A DNA stretch of 64,000 bases from Dactylonectria macrodidyma (lineage: Eukaryota; Ascomycota; Sordariomycetes; Hypocreales; Nectriaceae), in the NCBI GenBank assembly GCA_020744425.1, contig JAGMUV010000024.1, positions 310,001 through 374,000 of the forward strand, read 5' to 3'. Shown one piece after another: positions 1-11,286 of this stretch (its first letter is position 1; each line of letters begins with the position of its first letter). The position numbers and the translations under genes were made by a program. The notes under the pieces were generated by a model. That model did no database searches. It was not told the DNA's origin and was given only the letters and a program-made list of their open reading frames with translations.

Positions 1-962
1 CCATTGCAGAAGAATATGTCGATGTCACGTACAAACTCTGGTGAGCAATTCGCTTTCTTATCTTGTGCATTGGCTGACGGTATCACAGGCAATCCTCTTG
101 GAGAGATGACGCGGTGAAGCTGGATCGTGAGAAGGGTGTCTACACAGACCCTTCTCTGGTCCGATTAATCAACCACAAGGGAAAGTACTACTCCGTCCCT
201 GGACCACACATCTGCCAGCCATCCCCTCAACGCACCCCCGTGATCCTGCAAGCCGGCACATCTAGAGCCGGCAAGAACTTTGCCGCCAAGCACGCCGAAG
301 CCATCTTCATCGCCGGCCACAGCCCGTCCGTTGTGGCCAAGAACGTGGCAGAGATTCGCGCGCTGGCCAAAGATCAGTTCAACCGGGACCCGAGCACCAT
401 CAAGTTTTTGGCCATGCTGTGCCCCATCATCGGCAAGACACAGGAGGAGGCACAGGCGAAGTACGAGGAGTTTGTGGGCTACGGATCTGAAGACGGAGCG
501 CTGGCGCTGTTTGGTGGATGGACGGGCATTGACCTCGCTCAATATGGTGACGACGAGGAGCTTCGCTACGTCGAATCCAACGCGATTCGATCGGCCGTCG
601 AGGCCTGGTCAAAGTCCCTACCCGGCGTTCCCAAGTGGACGAAGCACACTGTTGCCAACCACATTAAGGTCGGTGGTCTAGGTGCAACAGTGGTGGGAAC
701 ACCCGACCATATCGCCGACGAGCTGGAGAGGTGGGTTGCCGAAGCCGACGTGGATGGATTCAACCTGGCATATGCGCTCATGCCTGCGTCATTTGAGGAA
801 GTCATCTCAGACTTGCTTCCCGTGCTCAAGCAGCGAGGTCTCTTCTGGGATGACTATGCCGTTGATGGAGGCACGTACCGAGAGAACCTCTACGGGAAGC
901 AGGGTCTGGCCAGACCGCCTGCCGACCACCCTGCGGCAAAGCATCACTGGAAAGCAGAATAG
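1..962 (+). CDS. FMN-dependent (luciferase-like) monooxygenase, 3' part
   Basis: This is the C-terminal part of a class C flavin monooxygenase of the NtaA/SnaA/DszA type. These enzymes use FMNH2 supplied by a separate reductase to oxidise small organic substrates. The gene enters from the left edge. Exon 1 ends at 40, the intron is 41-88 (GTGAGC...CAG), and exon 2 runs from 89 to the TAG at 960-962. The joined frame reads AEEYVDVTYKLWQSSW and then DDAVKLDREKGVYTDP, a stretch typical of the family just before the substrate-binding loop. Downstream HICQPSPQRTPVILQAGTS and the later GTPDHIADELE segment match the family's beta-barrel core. The catalytic N-terminus is outside the window. The family call is firm; the substrate is unknown. 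The neighbouring esterase and other flavoenzymes would suit a catabolic cluster. Confidence 0.88.
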
Positions 963-1331
963 ATTGCGAATGAAGCAGTAGAAATTTCAGAAAGTCTTGA
1001 GCTGAGAATATCAAATCCATGTTACGCAAATGTTGCTCAACAAGTTGTTTTCAGTGCGTGTATTTGAAGCTTTCCCATGATGCCATGGCGGATTAACGGT
1101 GCTCTTCCACTTGTACCTTGGCTTCGACCGATTCACATGTGAGAAGACGTCGATTTAGTTCTATCGATTAAACTGCATCAGTTGGTCAACCCAAGTTTCA
1201 TATATAATAGGTTCTGTGCCGAGCGTGTGCTGAGCATGTTCGGTCACGTCCCCCTCCTGCCCAAGGTAAAAGTATCCATGGCATTAGTAACCCCCTTCAA
1301 GCTTTACGAGTGAGTAGTAAATATGGCTTAC
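963..1331. other. Convergent 3' intergenic region
   Basis: This 369-nt gap separates the 3' ends of the monooxygenase (+) and the esterase (-). I see no open frame, RNA gene or repeat here. It probably holds the two 3' UTRs. Confidence 0.6.
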
Positions 1332-2311
1332 CTACTTTTTCTCCAACAAGAACTTCATGACTCCTCGCTGTAGCGCAACAGGTGCAGCACTCCCATGATC
1401 CTCACCCTCAAACTCCCAAGTATACACGTTGCGCACGCTGGGGCACTTTTCCAGCCGCGCCGCCATAGCCACGGCATTGTCCTTCATCTTTTTAGGCTCC
1501 GCAAACTCTTTCTTCTTCTTGAAGGCCTCATCGGACTCGCCGGGCTGCTGGACCAGTCGCTGCTCGCCGGACCCCCACGTGATGAGCACTCGTGGCGCCG
1601 GGTTCGCGGCGTGCTCGCGGTCGCGGAATGCGGCCTCTTGGTTCTTGACGATGGAGCATTTGTTGAACCAGATTGAGGGGCTCGCGGCGATGAAGGTGTT
1701 GAAAAGCGTCGGCTTAGTAAAGAGGGCGTTTAGGGTGAAAAGCCCGCCGTACGAGTGCCCGTACAGCGCTTTGCGGCCGGTCCGCAGCGGAGCATCCGGG
1801 AAGAGGGTCCCTTCGACGTATGGCATGATATCTTGCTGGATGACGTCGAGGAAGTCGGAAGCTCCTCCGTACTTAATACCAGTCATCGGCTTGCCGTCTC
1901 TCCCCACGACGGTTTCATACTTGTCATCTGGAGACGGAGCGGTGAGATCTGAGGCTCGCCGCCGATCAAAGAGGAATTTCGTGACGGGGTAGCCCACACC
2001 CACGACGACGGTTCTAGTACCGCTGATGCTCTCTAAGCGCCGAGTGAAATCAACAGCGGTGAAGAAGTAGGCGTTGCCGTCGACGAGGTAGCTGTGCAGT
2101 ATGTTAGATGACGCAGTTTTGCTCAGCGCTGAATGAGGCCTTTTGCTCACATGGTGGAGATGGGAGCGTCATCGGCGGGCTGGACGCGGTCATCGTTCCA
2201 GCACTGAGGCCACGCCACCTGGACGAGATAGTCTCCTCTCCTGGTGCGCGCCGTATACTGGCACGTATTAGGCAGGTGGCCCTGCTCGAGGTCGATGGAG
2301 ATCTGCGTCAT
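1332..2311 (-). CDS. Alpha/beta-hydrolase, esterase-D-like (putative esterase family)
   Basis: This is a putative esterase of the PF00756 type, a family that includes siderophore-hydrolysing and other acyl esterases. Two exons are supported: 2151-2311 and 1332-2091, with intron 2092-2150 (GTGAGC...CACAG). The joined protein has 306 residues and starts MTQISIDLEQGHLP. The junction reads PISTI/YLVDGNAYFF, where the YLVDGNAYF segment is the usual first core strand of the family. The nucleophile elbow is GHSYGG (Ser), the loop WGSGEQ follows, and the catalytic His lies in EGEDHGSAAP near the C-terminus. No signal peptide is seen, so it is likely cytosolic. It converges on the monooxygenase, which fits a joint role in breaking down an ester, but that is inference. 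Confidence 0.87.
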
Positions 2312-3043
2312 TGTTCTGCGATGCGGAGGAGAAAGGTGAGACGGCTAGCTGACGTGAGCTGGTGAGGTTTATTAATGATGACAACCGATGCATAATCTTC
2401 CAGTGGGCTGGCACCCCACCAACCCGCTGGACAGGGAGGCAGGCATCCTGGCCAGCTCCCACTCTTTATTCAACGCAGGATTGGGGATTCTTTTCTGGAT
2501 GGCTGCGGACCATCTGATAAGATGAGATGGCCCACAGGAACCCACCAGAGTGGATTGCTGACAGGTTCATGCCCCAGCCTTCGCATTCAAACACGTGCTG
2601 GTTCATCTAAAAAAGCCGTCATGTTGACGGTGAATCGTTCCACTTGGTCTGGCCGACGCGGTCAACAAGACGAGATGAAGTTTATTAACGTCTGCAATGA
2701 CAGCACATCCATCTCGATACCAACTCTCTTGAAACCAATCGCCACTCAGCGGAGCCGAGGAGGAGGGGGGCTGGATGACCCGCCGTTGGAAGGGTGACTG
2801 TTAAACGAGGCCGAGTGTGTGCTAAGCGTCGAGGCAGTGAGGCGCTGATCTCGGGTTCAGTTTTGATTCATCTTCCAACGCACCCACACGGAGCCTCTCA
2901 TCATCGCTGAATCGTGTCCGGTCCTGTGATGATCACCACGGGTACAGTTGCTTATCTGACCATGTCTGTAGCATTCGTCACTCTGGCAATTTCCAAGATC
3001 TCATACGTTGCGCCTCCTACCACCAATCCAGCACACCGAACCC
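2312..3043. other. Intergenic region without a supported gene
   Basis: This is the promoter side of the esterase gene and the space before the regulator relic. Short open frames (for example 2914-3126) have no homology I recognise and no splice support. I see nothing else. Confidence 0.5.
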
Positions 3044-3830
3044 TTAACTCGAATCTACAACGTTACTCTCTAAAAGATTCTCTACTATACTTTTACTGTA
3101 TATCGCAATCGAGTTATGGGGCTTAATTAGATGGAGGAAATCCAATCCGCCCTTTATTTCTTGTGTATAGTCCGTGTCGCTAATGGACGACTCGAGTATG
3201 AGGGTAACCACGGCGGCCGAGATATTCACAGCAATAGCCCTTCAAAGTAAGAAATTAGACCTATGAAACAAATGCCACAGAAACGTACATACCAGGGTCC
3301 CATCTTTGAAGGGTCCACGTTCCCTGCGCGTGTAGTGTTGATCAGCCCTTGCGCTGATGATATAGTACCGCTATTAGTACCATCAAGCCAATGCTCTTGA
3401 AGTAGTCGGCCTATAGTCATGCGGAAATATAAAAGAGCCATGGTGATGCTTTTACGCTGCCAAGGAATCCAGGGAAGCTGACGGTCTCTCTCCATCGACG
3501 CCTCTGACTGCTTCTCGTCGAATTGCAGGTGATTTGGCAGATTAGAAATCAACAGAGCCAGCTGTTCGTCGGCAGCAAACACGAACTCGGCGATTTCATT
3601 CGCCTGCCACCTGCGAATCCGAAGCCGGAGTCTTCGATTTCAAAAGGAAAGTTGACGATGTTGTCATTGGACAAGCAGTTGGCGAGGATGGGCAAGGTGA
3701 CCATCAAGGCGAGAAAGTAGCCATAACTAAGACCTGAACAGTCCAAGGTACCTCTCAAGTTCATGTTGGGCATCACAGTCAAGACTCCAAGGATTGTAAA
3801 TAGTATGCCCATTTCGTTGCCGACACGCAT
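3044..3830 (-). pseudogene. C-terminal relic of a fungal-specific transcription factor
   Basis: The reading frame at 3293-3616 contains DEQLALLISNLPNHLQ and then LPWIPWQRKSITMALLYFRMT, typical of the C-terminal half of Zn2Cys6 regulators with a fungal-specific regulatory domain. A clean 53-nt intron (3240-3292, GTATGT...GAAG) joins it to an exon ending at 3044 that begins AIAVNISAAVVTLILES. Upstream, about 3617-3830, a different frame (NIVNFPFEIEDSGF) may be a preceding exon or a frameshifted piece. No DNA-binding Zn2Cys6 domain can fit, because the next gene ends at 3841. I read it as a truncated remnant; a transcribed fragment fused to unseen exons cannot be ruled out. Confidence 0.6.
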
Positions 3831-3840
3831 TGTAGCTTCG

Positions 3841-5802
3841 TCAGCCCCATATCATCTCTGAAATCAGTCCCTGCAGCTCATCGTCGGCCTCAGAAATGCC
3901 CATCCCACATATCCGCGCTCCCGTCGCAGATATCCGGATGCTTGTCAAGCTTGCGTAGTCCTTGAAGTTTACAACCTCGACAGGCAAGATTGCAGCCAGA
4001 TTATCTGCATCGCCACCAGCCTCCATGAGCGCCACCACACGTCCGCTCGTAGCCTCAAACTCAGTTGCGAGCGTCTTGCCATCGTCCCAGCGCTCGCTCA
4101 GCGTCCGAAGGATAAATGTCACGTCCTGAATCGCCATCCATAAATCTACTGGGCGGATGGCTGTCGTCTTCGGTTCGCCGTCCACAGACTCCCGAAGTCT
4201 CCAATAGCTGTACAACATTGCCAATCCTGTCCAATACACCTTTTCTGAGGCAATTTGAACGTAAAAGATTGAATTTGACTCAACCAACTCTCTGTACAGA
4301 GCCACAAACCCAAGTGCCGACTCCCACAGCTCTGCCAACTCGCCGCGTCGTCGCTCCGGGATCCTGCGACATGGTCGAAGCAACAAGATTTTCCCCATAA
4401 GCCATTCGCTATCCACCAGCGTTTGGCTATGCAATGGAGAATTATCTTGTCTCCACGCAGTCAACTTGGCCCTCAACTTGACCACAATCTCTTCATTGGA
4501 ATCATTATCTGCGTTGGACATGTTGCTTAGGCGATCGTATATGAGCGACTGAATCCGAAGGACTCTATACCGCTGCAGATATCCCTCCACCTCCACTTCT
4601 GTTGCGTTGGATTCAATCTTGAAGCTCGGCAGGTGGGCAGAGATGACGGCATCGGCAATCTCAGTAGGTCGGCCGCAACCCAGACTCATGGATCGGTCAA
4701 ATGAGTACATGCTCCACCAGAGTCGACGGCGAGTTTCGAGGAGGCTTGGGCTGATGGGCTTGGACGGATCTTGGTGCAGGCCTAGATCAACGCAATTCCG
4801 CATGCCAACGCCGATAAGATACCAAGCATCGAGTATGGATGGGTTCAAGGTGGCGAACTGTATCAGAAACAAGATGGACTGCACACCTCCAATCGTGTTG
4901 GGCAATACTGCGGCCTCGCGAAACGTCATGGCGGCGTGGAAAAGACGCTTGGCTGGATCTGCAGTGCTTCGGGACAGGCTCGAGGTGGAGATGGCGAGAA
5001 CAAGGAGAACCGTGAAGAAGCTGGTGCCCTCGCTGAGCCTGACCCTGTTGATCTCCGGCGCTTCCTGGAGCAATCCGTTGGCCGCCTCGTATGTTGGCGA
5101 TTGGATCATCGTGCCAGCCAAGGGAATCGACGACACTGCGTACACGTGGTTGAATTGGGCCCAGAACCCTTGGATGGAGAAGAATGGCAATCGGGGATAG
5201 ATGTGTGTGATGTAGTGTTGAACTAGCTTCAGTGCCGTGTTCTGTTTGGGGAGGAAGTCGCGAGGATTGTTGGGAAGTGTAATGCTAGAGAGCGATGAGA
5301 GCGGACTCTTGCTCGCCGCTGCGAGGACGACGGTGGATAGCGATGGCCCGTCAAAGGACGAAGCGTAGGATGATGCCAGGATGGGAAGCGCCCCGATTTC
5401 TGCAATCAAGTTGTCAATCATAGACGCCTGGTGGCCTTGATCGTCGGATGCATCACAATCATGAGGAACTGGCGATGAGGAATTGTTCTGGCAGCGTTGC
5501 AGCTCAGCTTGAAGCCGCTGGATCTTGGTCTGCAGATGGGTGGGATAATCTCGTCCATGAACCGATTTCGACGCGAGTGAGCAAGTTGATCCACGGCCGA
5601 ACTTGGTGCAGCCTCCACAGATGGGCGCGATGCCGTCGCACTGAGTAGAGAAGAGTAAGTGAGCGAATAGGTGGCCACGAGGAGAGGGAACTACTTTGAT
5701 CTTGCGGGCCTTGCAAAAGGTGCACGCGGAGAAGACTTGTGATATTCGCAAGGGAACCTCACGGCGACGTCGGCCGTCCAGAGGAATAGGCGCTTGGCTC
5801 AT
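3841..5802 (-). CDS. Zn2Cys6 transcription factor
   Basis: This is a nuclear DNA-binding regulator. The chosen start at 5802 gives MSQAPIPLDGRRRREVP; an open frame continues upstream to 5889 but adds no conserved sequence. An in-frame 54-nt intron at 5641-5694 interrupts the zinc cluster. Removing it gives CTFCKARKIK joined to CDGIAPICGGC and then TKFGRGSTC, a complete Cys6 pattern (C-x2-C-x6-C-x6-C-x2-C-x7-C). The regulatory domain follows from about residue 170, with GMRNCVDLGLHQDP and RRRLWWSMYSFDRSMSLGCGR as landmarks. Translating through the intron would break the metal-binding spacing, which is good evidence that it is spliced out. It is one of four intact Zn2Cys6 genes in the first 25 kb and is a candidate local regulator. 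Its target is unknown. Confidence 0.9.
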   Translation of the reverse strand: MSQAPIPLDGRRRREVPLRISQVFSACTFCKARKIKVVPSPRGHLFAHLLFSTQCDGIAPICGGCTKFGRGSTCSLASKSVHGRDYPTHLQTKIQRLQAELQRCQNNSSSPVPHDCDASDDQGHQASMIDNLIAEIGALPILASSYASSFDGPSLSTVVLAAASKSPLSSLSSITLPNNPRDFLPKQNTALKLVQHYITHIYPRLPFFSIQGFWAQFNHVYAVSSIPLAGTMIQSPTYEAANGLLQEAPEINRVRLSEGTSFFTVLLVLAISTSSLSRSTADPAKRLFHAAMTFREAAVLPNTIGGVQSILFLIQFATLNPSILDAWYLIGVGMRNCVDLGLHQDPSKPISPSLLETRRRLWWSMYSFDRSMSLGCGRPTEIADAVISAHLPSFKIESNATEVEVEGYLQRYRVLRIQSLIYDRLSNMSNADNDSNEEIVVKLRAKLTAWRQDNSPLHSQTLVDSEWLMGKILLLRPCRRIPERRRGELAELWESALGFVALYRELVESNSIFYVQIASEKVYWTGLAMLYSYWRLRESVDGEPKTTAIRPVDLWMAIQDVTFILRTLSERWDDGKTLATEFEATSGRVVALMEAGGDADNLAAILPVEVVNFKDYASLTSIRISATGARICGMGISEADDELQGLISEMIWG

Positions 5803-6437
5803 CTCAGAGTGATGGCTCGTCTTGTTTGAACTTACGAGCCAATTATGTTGTCTGGTGCAGAGAAATGCGCTCTGAGTTAGATCATGCACCGGTATCCTGG
5901 AGTGCGTGGTGATGAACTTGAACTTGTTCTCAACAGATGTGATGGCGCACAGGGATCAGCGTAGCGCCCTGCTGCAGGGAGTGTTGGTGAATTCAGATCA
6001 ATATCTACCCGGAGTAGTGGTCCTTCTTTGCAGCATCGTCGTCCTCGTCGCATGGCTTCGTGTATTCCTAGAACGTCTTCTCTGGCCCAGAATTGAGGCA
6101 GTCATAAGATGCTGTGCAGAAAGCCTCCCCGCAAGTTACCCTAGCGTTGATGATCACTGTACCAACTAATTATGGACTGACTCGAGCTTCTTCAGCGACC
6201 TCGTCTCGCTAATGGCACTGGTCAAGTGGAGTACATCCTCCTGTTGGTGCCACAACGTGCGGGGAGAGACGGAACCGCCGGTTCTACGGAGCTCTGAGCC
6301 CGTTTGGTTCCACTCACCCATTCTACCCTAGACTATGTAGTCTCGGCACTATCAGTCCCCTTTCCGGCTCCATCACGGATGGAAAAGTGCCTGCTGTGGT
6401 ATTAGACTTGATGGGATGGGAGAAACGCGACTGAAGC
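5803..6437. other. Promoter region with a CGG-rich element
   Basis: This is the upstream region of the Zn2Cys6 gene. An open frame at 5906-6169 encodes a hydrophobic stretch but has no recognisable family and I do not call it. The notable content is the CGG-rich repeat at 6268-6298, listed separately. Confidence 0.5.
6268..6298 (+). promoter_or_regulatory. Copy 1 of a CGG-rich 31-bp repeat
   Basis: The 31-bp stretch matches 7135-7165 at 27 of 31 positions. It starts GACGGAACCGCCG and contains CGG-N2-CCG followed by CCG-N6-CGG, the half-site geometry bound by Zn2Cys6 dimers. The function as a binding site is inferred from half-site spacing and recurrence only. Confidence 0.5.
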
Positions 6438-6917
6438 TTGAGCGACAGGGTCTGGGGAACCCTAGTGGCAGACCGTGACCATCATGGTAGACACTCTTCG
6501 TTCTGGTTCCGCTCAACTTGCTACGACTGTCTTGAAAATATACTCCCGGACGGTACTTTAGACATATCCCAACCCACAGCGCAAGATGCTCTTCCTTGTA
6601 CGGTATCCCAGTACCTAAAACGGGTAGATGCGGTGGTGCAAGGGAAGAAGTTGTGGCATGTAGCAGTGTGGGAATGCGAAGGAAGGGTTGTCGCAGTGAG
6701 TTGGCTGGGACCGAGCGATGCGGAACTCCGAGACGTGCTCTGCATCCTGTTTGGTTGTTCTGTTCCTGTTATCCTGAGGCAGAAAGAGAGCGCTTCAGGG
6801 CAGTATTATGAGTCCGTGGGCGAGTGCTATGCTCATGGCTACATAGATGGAGAAAGGTTGGCTGGGCTGGACGAAGAGGCCATTTTGCGTGACATGACCG
6901 AGTTTGAGCTCCGATGA
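6438..6917 (+). pseudogene. HET-domain protein, C-terminal fragment
   Basis: The 159-codon frame encodes only the C-terminal tail seen in heterokaryon-incompatibility (HET) proteins: a segment with WLGPSDAELRDVLCILFGC, then SVPVILR, then YYESVGECYAHGYIDGE. The intact HET protein at 45206-47104 has the matching tail (WILFGCRLPMILRPE and a VVGYMILPGVM block). The HET domain itself is missing and no upstream exon supplies it. It is probably a truncated copy left by recombination. A short expressed protein is possible but not supported. Confidence 0.6.
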
Positions 6918-7435
6918 CAGATGACTCGATAGGTTTTCAGCAAAGACGAGTCCTAGAGAACTACTGTAACATATCTTCCTGGCATGGAAATTGGCTACTT
7001 TATAAAGCATGAGTACCTTATCCATGTAGTGAGACCCTACGAGTACGTCAGGATGTCACCATCATAACCTAAACCTGGCAGGGTCAAGCCAGAAATGCGT
7101 CCCCACTACCAGGGCCGCCTGATCTATAGCTGCAGACGGAACCGCCGATTATACGGAGTTCAGAGTCGCCATCATTCCGTCGGGTGTTCCGTGGGATCGA
7201 TTTCGGTGAGATGCTCGCTGTTGCCGCTTGTTATCGCGTTGATTTGGATCGGGGTATTGGGTTCTTTGAACTGATTGTGATGATTTGCCACTGCATCTCC
7301 ATTCTGGGATGCTGCAGGCGGACAATGGTGCGTCGATGGCACATATATCATGCCTGGGTGTTCCTGGCCTGGTCATCCCGAGTTGATTGACTTAAGCCCG
7401 GTCTCAACTACAGTTCTATCTTTGTTTCTTTCATC
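6918..7435. other. Promoter region of the FAD oxidoreductase gene
   Basis: This region holds no supported gene. It contains the second copy of the CGG-rich repeat (7135-7165), about 300 nt before the ATG at 7436. Confidence 0.5.
7135..7165 (+). promoter_or_regulatory. Copy 2 of the CGG-rich 31-bp repeat, upstream of the FAD oxidoreductase
   Basis: It is a near-identical copy of 6268-6298 (4 mismatches), again with CGGAACCGCCG followed by CCG-N6-CGG. It lies about 300 nt upstream of the ATG at 7436. A relative of the core occurs between the MFS and reductase genes at 16369. Confidence 0.5.
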
Positions 7436-9848
7436 ATGGCTCCTGCTCGCATTGTCCATGACCCAGTCCTCCGCCGCGAGCCGGCCACCTCCTCCCGGCA
7501 ATATGAAGGCCGTCATGTCCAGGCTGACCTCTGCGTCTGCGGCGGCGGCCTATCTGGAACCATTGCCGCCATCGCCGCCGCGCGCAATGGCCTCTCAGTA
7601 GTCCTGATCCAGGATCGGCCCGTCCTAGGCGGGAATGCCTCCAGCGAGGTACGCCTCTGGATCTTAGGCGCCACGTCCCACATGTTCAACAACAATCGAT
7701 ACGCGAGAGAGGGCGGCTTGCTCGATGAGATTCTACTCGAAAACTTGCACCGCAATCCAGAGGGGAATCCTGTCCTGCTGGACCATGTTCTCCTCGACAA
7801 GGTCCGCAGCGAGCCCAACATCAAACTGTATCTTAATACCGCCATGGTTGCGTGCGACAAGGACGGCGATCGGATCGACGCCATCAAGGCGTTCTCGTCT
7901 CAAACGTCGTTGATGTTCACAGTCAAGGCACCCCAGTACATCGACTGCACCGGCGACGGCGCCTTATCCTTCCTTGCCGGCGCGCCCTTCCGAGTAGGCG
8001 CCGAGCAACGCGACGAGTTCGGGGAGAAGTTTGCCCCGTCGACCGAGTATGGCCATTTGCTGGGCCACTCCATCTACTTCTACTCCAAGGACGCCGGCCG
8101 GCCAACCAAGTTCGTGGCGCCGTCGTATGCCCTCAAGGACGTCGAGTCGCACATCCCGCGGTTCAAGAGCTTCAGCACCAAAGAGATGGGCTGCAAGCTG
8201 TGGTGGATCGAGTACGGCGGGCGGTTGGACACTGTGCACGATACTGAGGAGATCAAGTGGGAGTTGTGGAAGGTCGTGTATGGTGTTTGGGACTACTTTA
8301 AAAACTCGGGACATTTCCCAGAGGCGGAGAATCTGACTCTTGAATGGGTTGGGACGATCCCAGGCAAGAGAGAGAGCCGACGGTTTAGTAAGTTACTCAA
8401 TGCATCTGAAATGACGGGATTAACAATCATATAGTCGGGCCAACGATTATGAAGCAACAGGACATTGTCGAGCAACGGTTTCACTCAGATGCAGTGTCGT
8501 TTGGAGGCTGGTCGCTTGACTTACATCCCGCCGATGGCGTATTCTCGGAGGTTGACGGCTGCACTCAGCTCCACTCCAAGGGTCTGTATATGCCCTTTCT
8601 ATAAAGCAAACAATTGGTCTAATTCGTATTGCAGGTGTTTACCAGATCCCATTTTCATCAATGGTCTGTTCCGAGATCCCTAATCTCATGTACGGAGGTC
8701 GAACCCTCTCCGCCAGCCATGTAGCCTTTGCATCGACTCGAGTCATGGCAACATGCGGCGCCAACTCCAATGCCCTCGGCGTCGCTGCATCCTTGTGCAA
8801 GAAACTAGCCGTCGACCCGATCCAGCTCCTCGCCAAGGACAACATGAAGAACCTGCAGCTCGAGCTCATGAGGTTTGGGCAGTTCATTCCCGGGTTCAAG
8901 CTAAACGATCCTGAAGACCTTGTGCGCCGGGCCAGCGCCATCAATGGCTCGTCTTCCTTTGAGCTTTCGTCCTTACCTGCGGATGGCCCTGCTAAGGTCT
9001 TGGTTCGGAGCTTGGCGCAGATGCTGCCGCTGCCAGCGGGGCGTGTACCCAAGTTCTCTGTAACCGTGCTTGCTGTGGAAGATACCACGCTCCAAGTACA
9101 GCTTCGCGGTTCTGAGAAGCCTTATAATTATACACCAGAAGTGATCTTGGCAGAGAAGCAGTTCGACCTGAAAGCGGGAGCAAATCAGCTCTCTATCGAG
9201 CTGGACGTCTCGAACCCGCAGACGCAATACGTCTTTCTCTGCTTTATGCAGAACGACTCAGTCGCCGTCTCGACGACTCTGAAACGTGTTTCTGCACTTA
9301 TGGCGGTCGAGCACGAATGCGATCAGCACACTGATGAAGACGTCGGCGTCGATTTGTTCGAGCGATGGACACCAGTGCGAAGACCCATGGGCCACAACCT
9401 CGCCTTGACCATCGACCCTCCTCTACGAGCCTGGTCGCACGAAAACGTTCGAAACGGCGTCCCACGACCTACAAAGAGAACCAACTGCTGGGTGCCGGCG
9501 CCGAATCAAGGCGATCGCTCAATACTTACAGTATCCTGGGACGTACCCGTCAAGCTGAGCAAGGTAGTGGTGCATTTCGACACCGACTATGACCACGCCC
9601 TGGAATCGGTCCAGCGCGGTCATCCGGAGCGAGAGATTCCATTTTGCGTCAAGAAGTGGCGCGTTATGGACCTTTCTCACGATGGCACAGAGACAGAGTT
9701 GTTCCTGGAGGATGACAATTATCTGTCGCGACGTGAGGCGCGCCTGGAAGCAGCCACGTCGGTCAGTAAGATCGGGGTGGAAATTTTGGAATTGAATGGG
9801 GGTGAGAATGTTTTAGGTGGCATCTTTGAGATTCGTGCCTATGAATGA
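7436..9848 (+). CDS. FAD-dependent oxidoreductase with C-terminal beta-sandwich domain
   Basis: Exons 7436-8387, 8435-8581 and 8635-9848 (introns 47 and 53 nt) give 770 residues. The N-terminal half is an FAD_oxidored-type flavoprotein (PF12831-like). It has a dinucleotide-binding motif LCVCGGGLSGTIAAIAAARNG, then RPVLGGNASSEVRLWI, and YIDCTGDGALSFLAG as the second FAD motif. Exon 2 supplies FGGWSLDLHPADGVFSEVDG. The last 150 or so residues (HENVRNGVPRPTKRTNCW, HFDTDYDHALESVQRGHPER) resemble the galactose-binding or F5/8-like C-terminal domain found on related bacterial proteins. No signal peptide is seen, so it is likely cytosolic. The substrate is unknown; relatives are often linked to sugar or glycoside metabolism. 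The start at MAPARIVHDP fits the usual distance to the FAD motif. Confidence 0.88.
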
Positions 9849-10364
9849 TGGCTAGAGATGGCTAGAGCTGGATCTTTTTATGCGTTACCCAACCCAACCA
9901 CCGTCAGGCCATAGTGATAATGAGGGCGTAGGGAATGTGGTAGGCAAGTAAGCACAGCCCACTGAATAAGTAGATCAAATGGTAGTCAGAACATCCTTTA
10001 GTTATTGAGCATGACACCTTGTTTGTGGAGTCCAGATTCATTCCCCAACTCAAGGCATTCTGGGCAGGGAATATCATGCCTGCAGGTCACCTCCGCGCCA
10101 AATCATCCCCCCGAATTCTCGGCACAGGCCAAAGGTCGGTCAGTAGGACTTTGGAATGGCCCAATTGATGCTATCCACTTGTTCGTCGGGCGCATCAAGG
10201 CACACTATTCTGCCTATGCCCCGCATACAAGACCTTGTAAGGCTGACACGCAGATCTCCACTACGTAGCACACTGGCTCGATATCCTCCCTTCAGATCTT
10301 TGTCACATATTTGTTCGCACTTCTTGGTCAACATTTCATCATATGCGTAGTAGACTGTGTGATC
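9849..10364. other. Intergenic region, nothing recognised
   Basis: This is the 3' region of the FAD oxidoreductase and the promoter of the membrane-protein gene. Small open frames at 10005-10350 overlap on both strands and show no coding signature. Confidence 0.5.
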
Positions 10365-11252
10365 ATGAGCACCGAGACGCCCAAATCACCTCCAGCCCAC
10401 GATGAAGCCAACGACAGTGACAGCGACGTGATAGGCTTCGCCGACGCACCGTATCCCCGCGAGGAGCCTGCCCGCAATGTTGCCGTCGCTACTGATCCTC
10501 CCCCAGTTACGACGACCACCAACACTACAGCGCCTTACAACACCACAACGACGACCAACACAACTCCACCAGCGCCAGATCCGCCTCCTCGGGTAGTTCT
10601 CAAAGCTTGGCGGCAAAACGTATCCGATATATTGGTCGGCATGGTCTTGTTCTTGCCGTGGACCGCTGGCATGATTGTGTCGTATATGCCTCTCACCAGA
10701 ATCAGCGCAGCCGATGCCACCAGAGAAGTGTCGGTGCAAAAAATCCTCCGTCTTATCACAACCCGGTTACTCACTTGTTTTTTCTTGTTAGCCTACTATG
10801 CATCATTACCAGCACTATCGAGGTGGGCAGCATTCTGCTATTTCCCACCAGCAACCTCGTCTTTAGCTACCTGGCGCCTCACTCTCGACCTCTCACCTGG
10901 AGGATCCCCAACAAAGCCTTGACTTGTTGGATTTTCTGGCTTTTTCTTGATCCTGTCGTCACCGGGAGCTATGTTTGGGCCTATATCAACGACCACCCTT
11001 GTGAAGCCGGCTCTGGGAGCGCGCAGTGCAGGATTGGAGATGGCCTCATTCGAGCGGTGGGAATATTTCGGACGTTTGGAATGTACTGTCTCCTTCCCTG
11101 CTCTCTTTATTTCTTTCGCAGACTCTCAATGCTAACGAATTTGTAGATTTGGATTGGCGATGATTCTGGTGGCTATCTCTAATATAGTAAAAGATGTCTT
11201 AGAGAAACAACAGCGGGCCGTGGATAGTGCAGAGAACTTGACTGAAATTTAG
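10365..11252 (+). CDS. Small membrane protein with Thr/Pro-rich N-terminus (unknown)
   Basis: I do not recognise the family. Three exons fit: 10365-10681, 10792-11082 and 11147-11252 (introns 110 and 64 nt; the second has a GCTAAC branch site). They give 237 residues. The first 80 residues are acidic and then Thr/Asn/Pro-rich low complexity. Four hydrophobic segments follow: ILVGMVLFLPWTAGMIV, LLCIITSTIEVGSILLF, TCWIFWLFLDPVVTGSYVW and IFGLAMILVAISNIV. The tail is short and charged (KDVLEKQQRAVDSAENLTEI). Donor GTATAT at 10682 was chosen because it is the only nearby donor that keeps phase with the acceptor at 10791. It lies between the FAD oxidoreductase and a Zn2Cys6 gene; no function can be assigned. 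Confidence 0.65.
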
Positions 11253-11286
11253 TCAGCAAGACTACCTCCCCCAACAGTTCAATGCC

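Noticed and set aside
5906..6169. Small plus-strand frame with a hydrophobic segment (VVVLLCSIVVLVAWLRVF)
   Set aside because: One hydrophobic stretch alone is weak evidence and no neighbouring exon or homologue was recognised.
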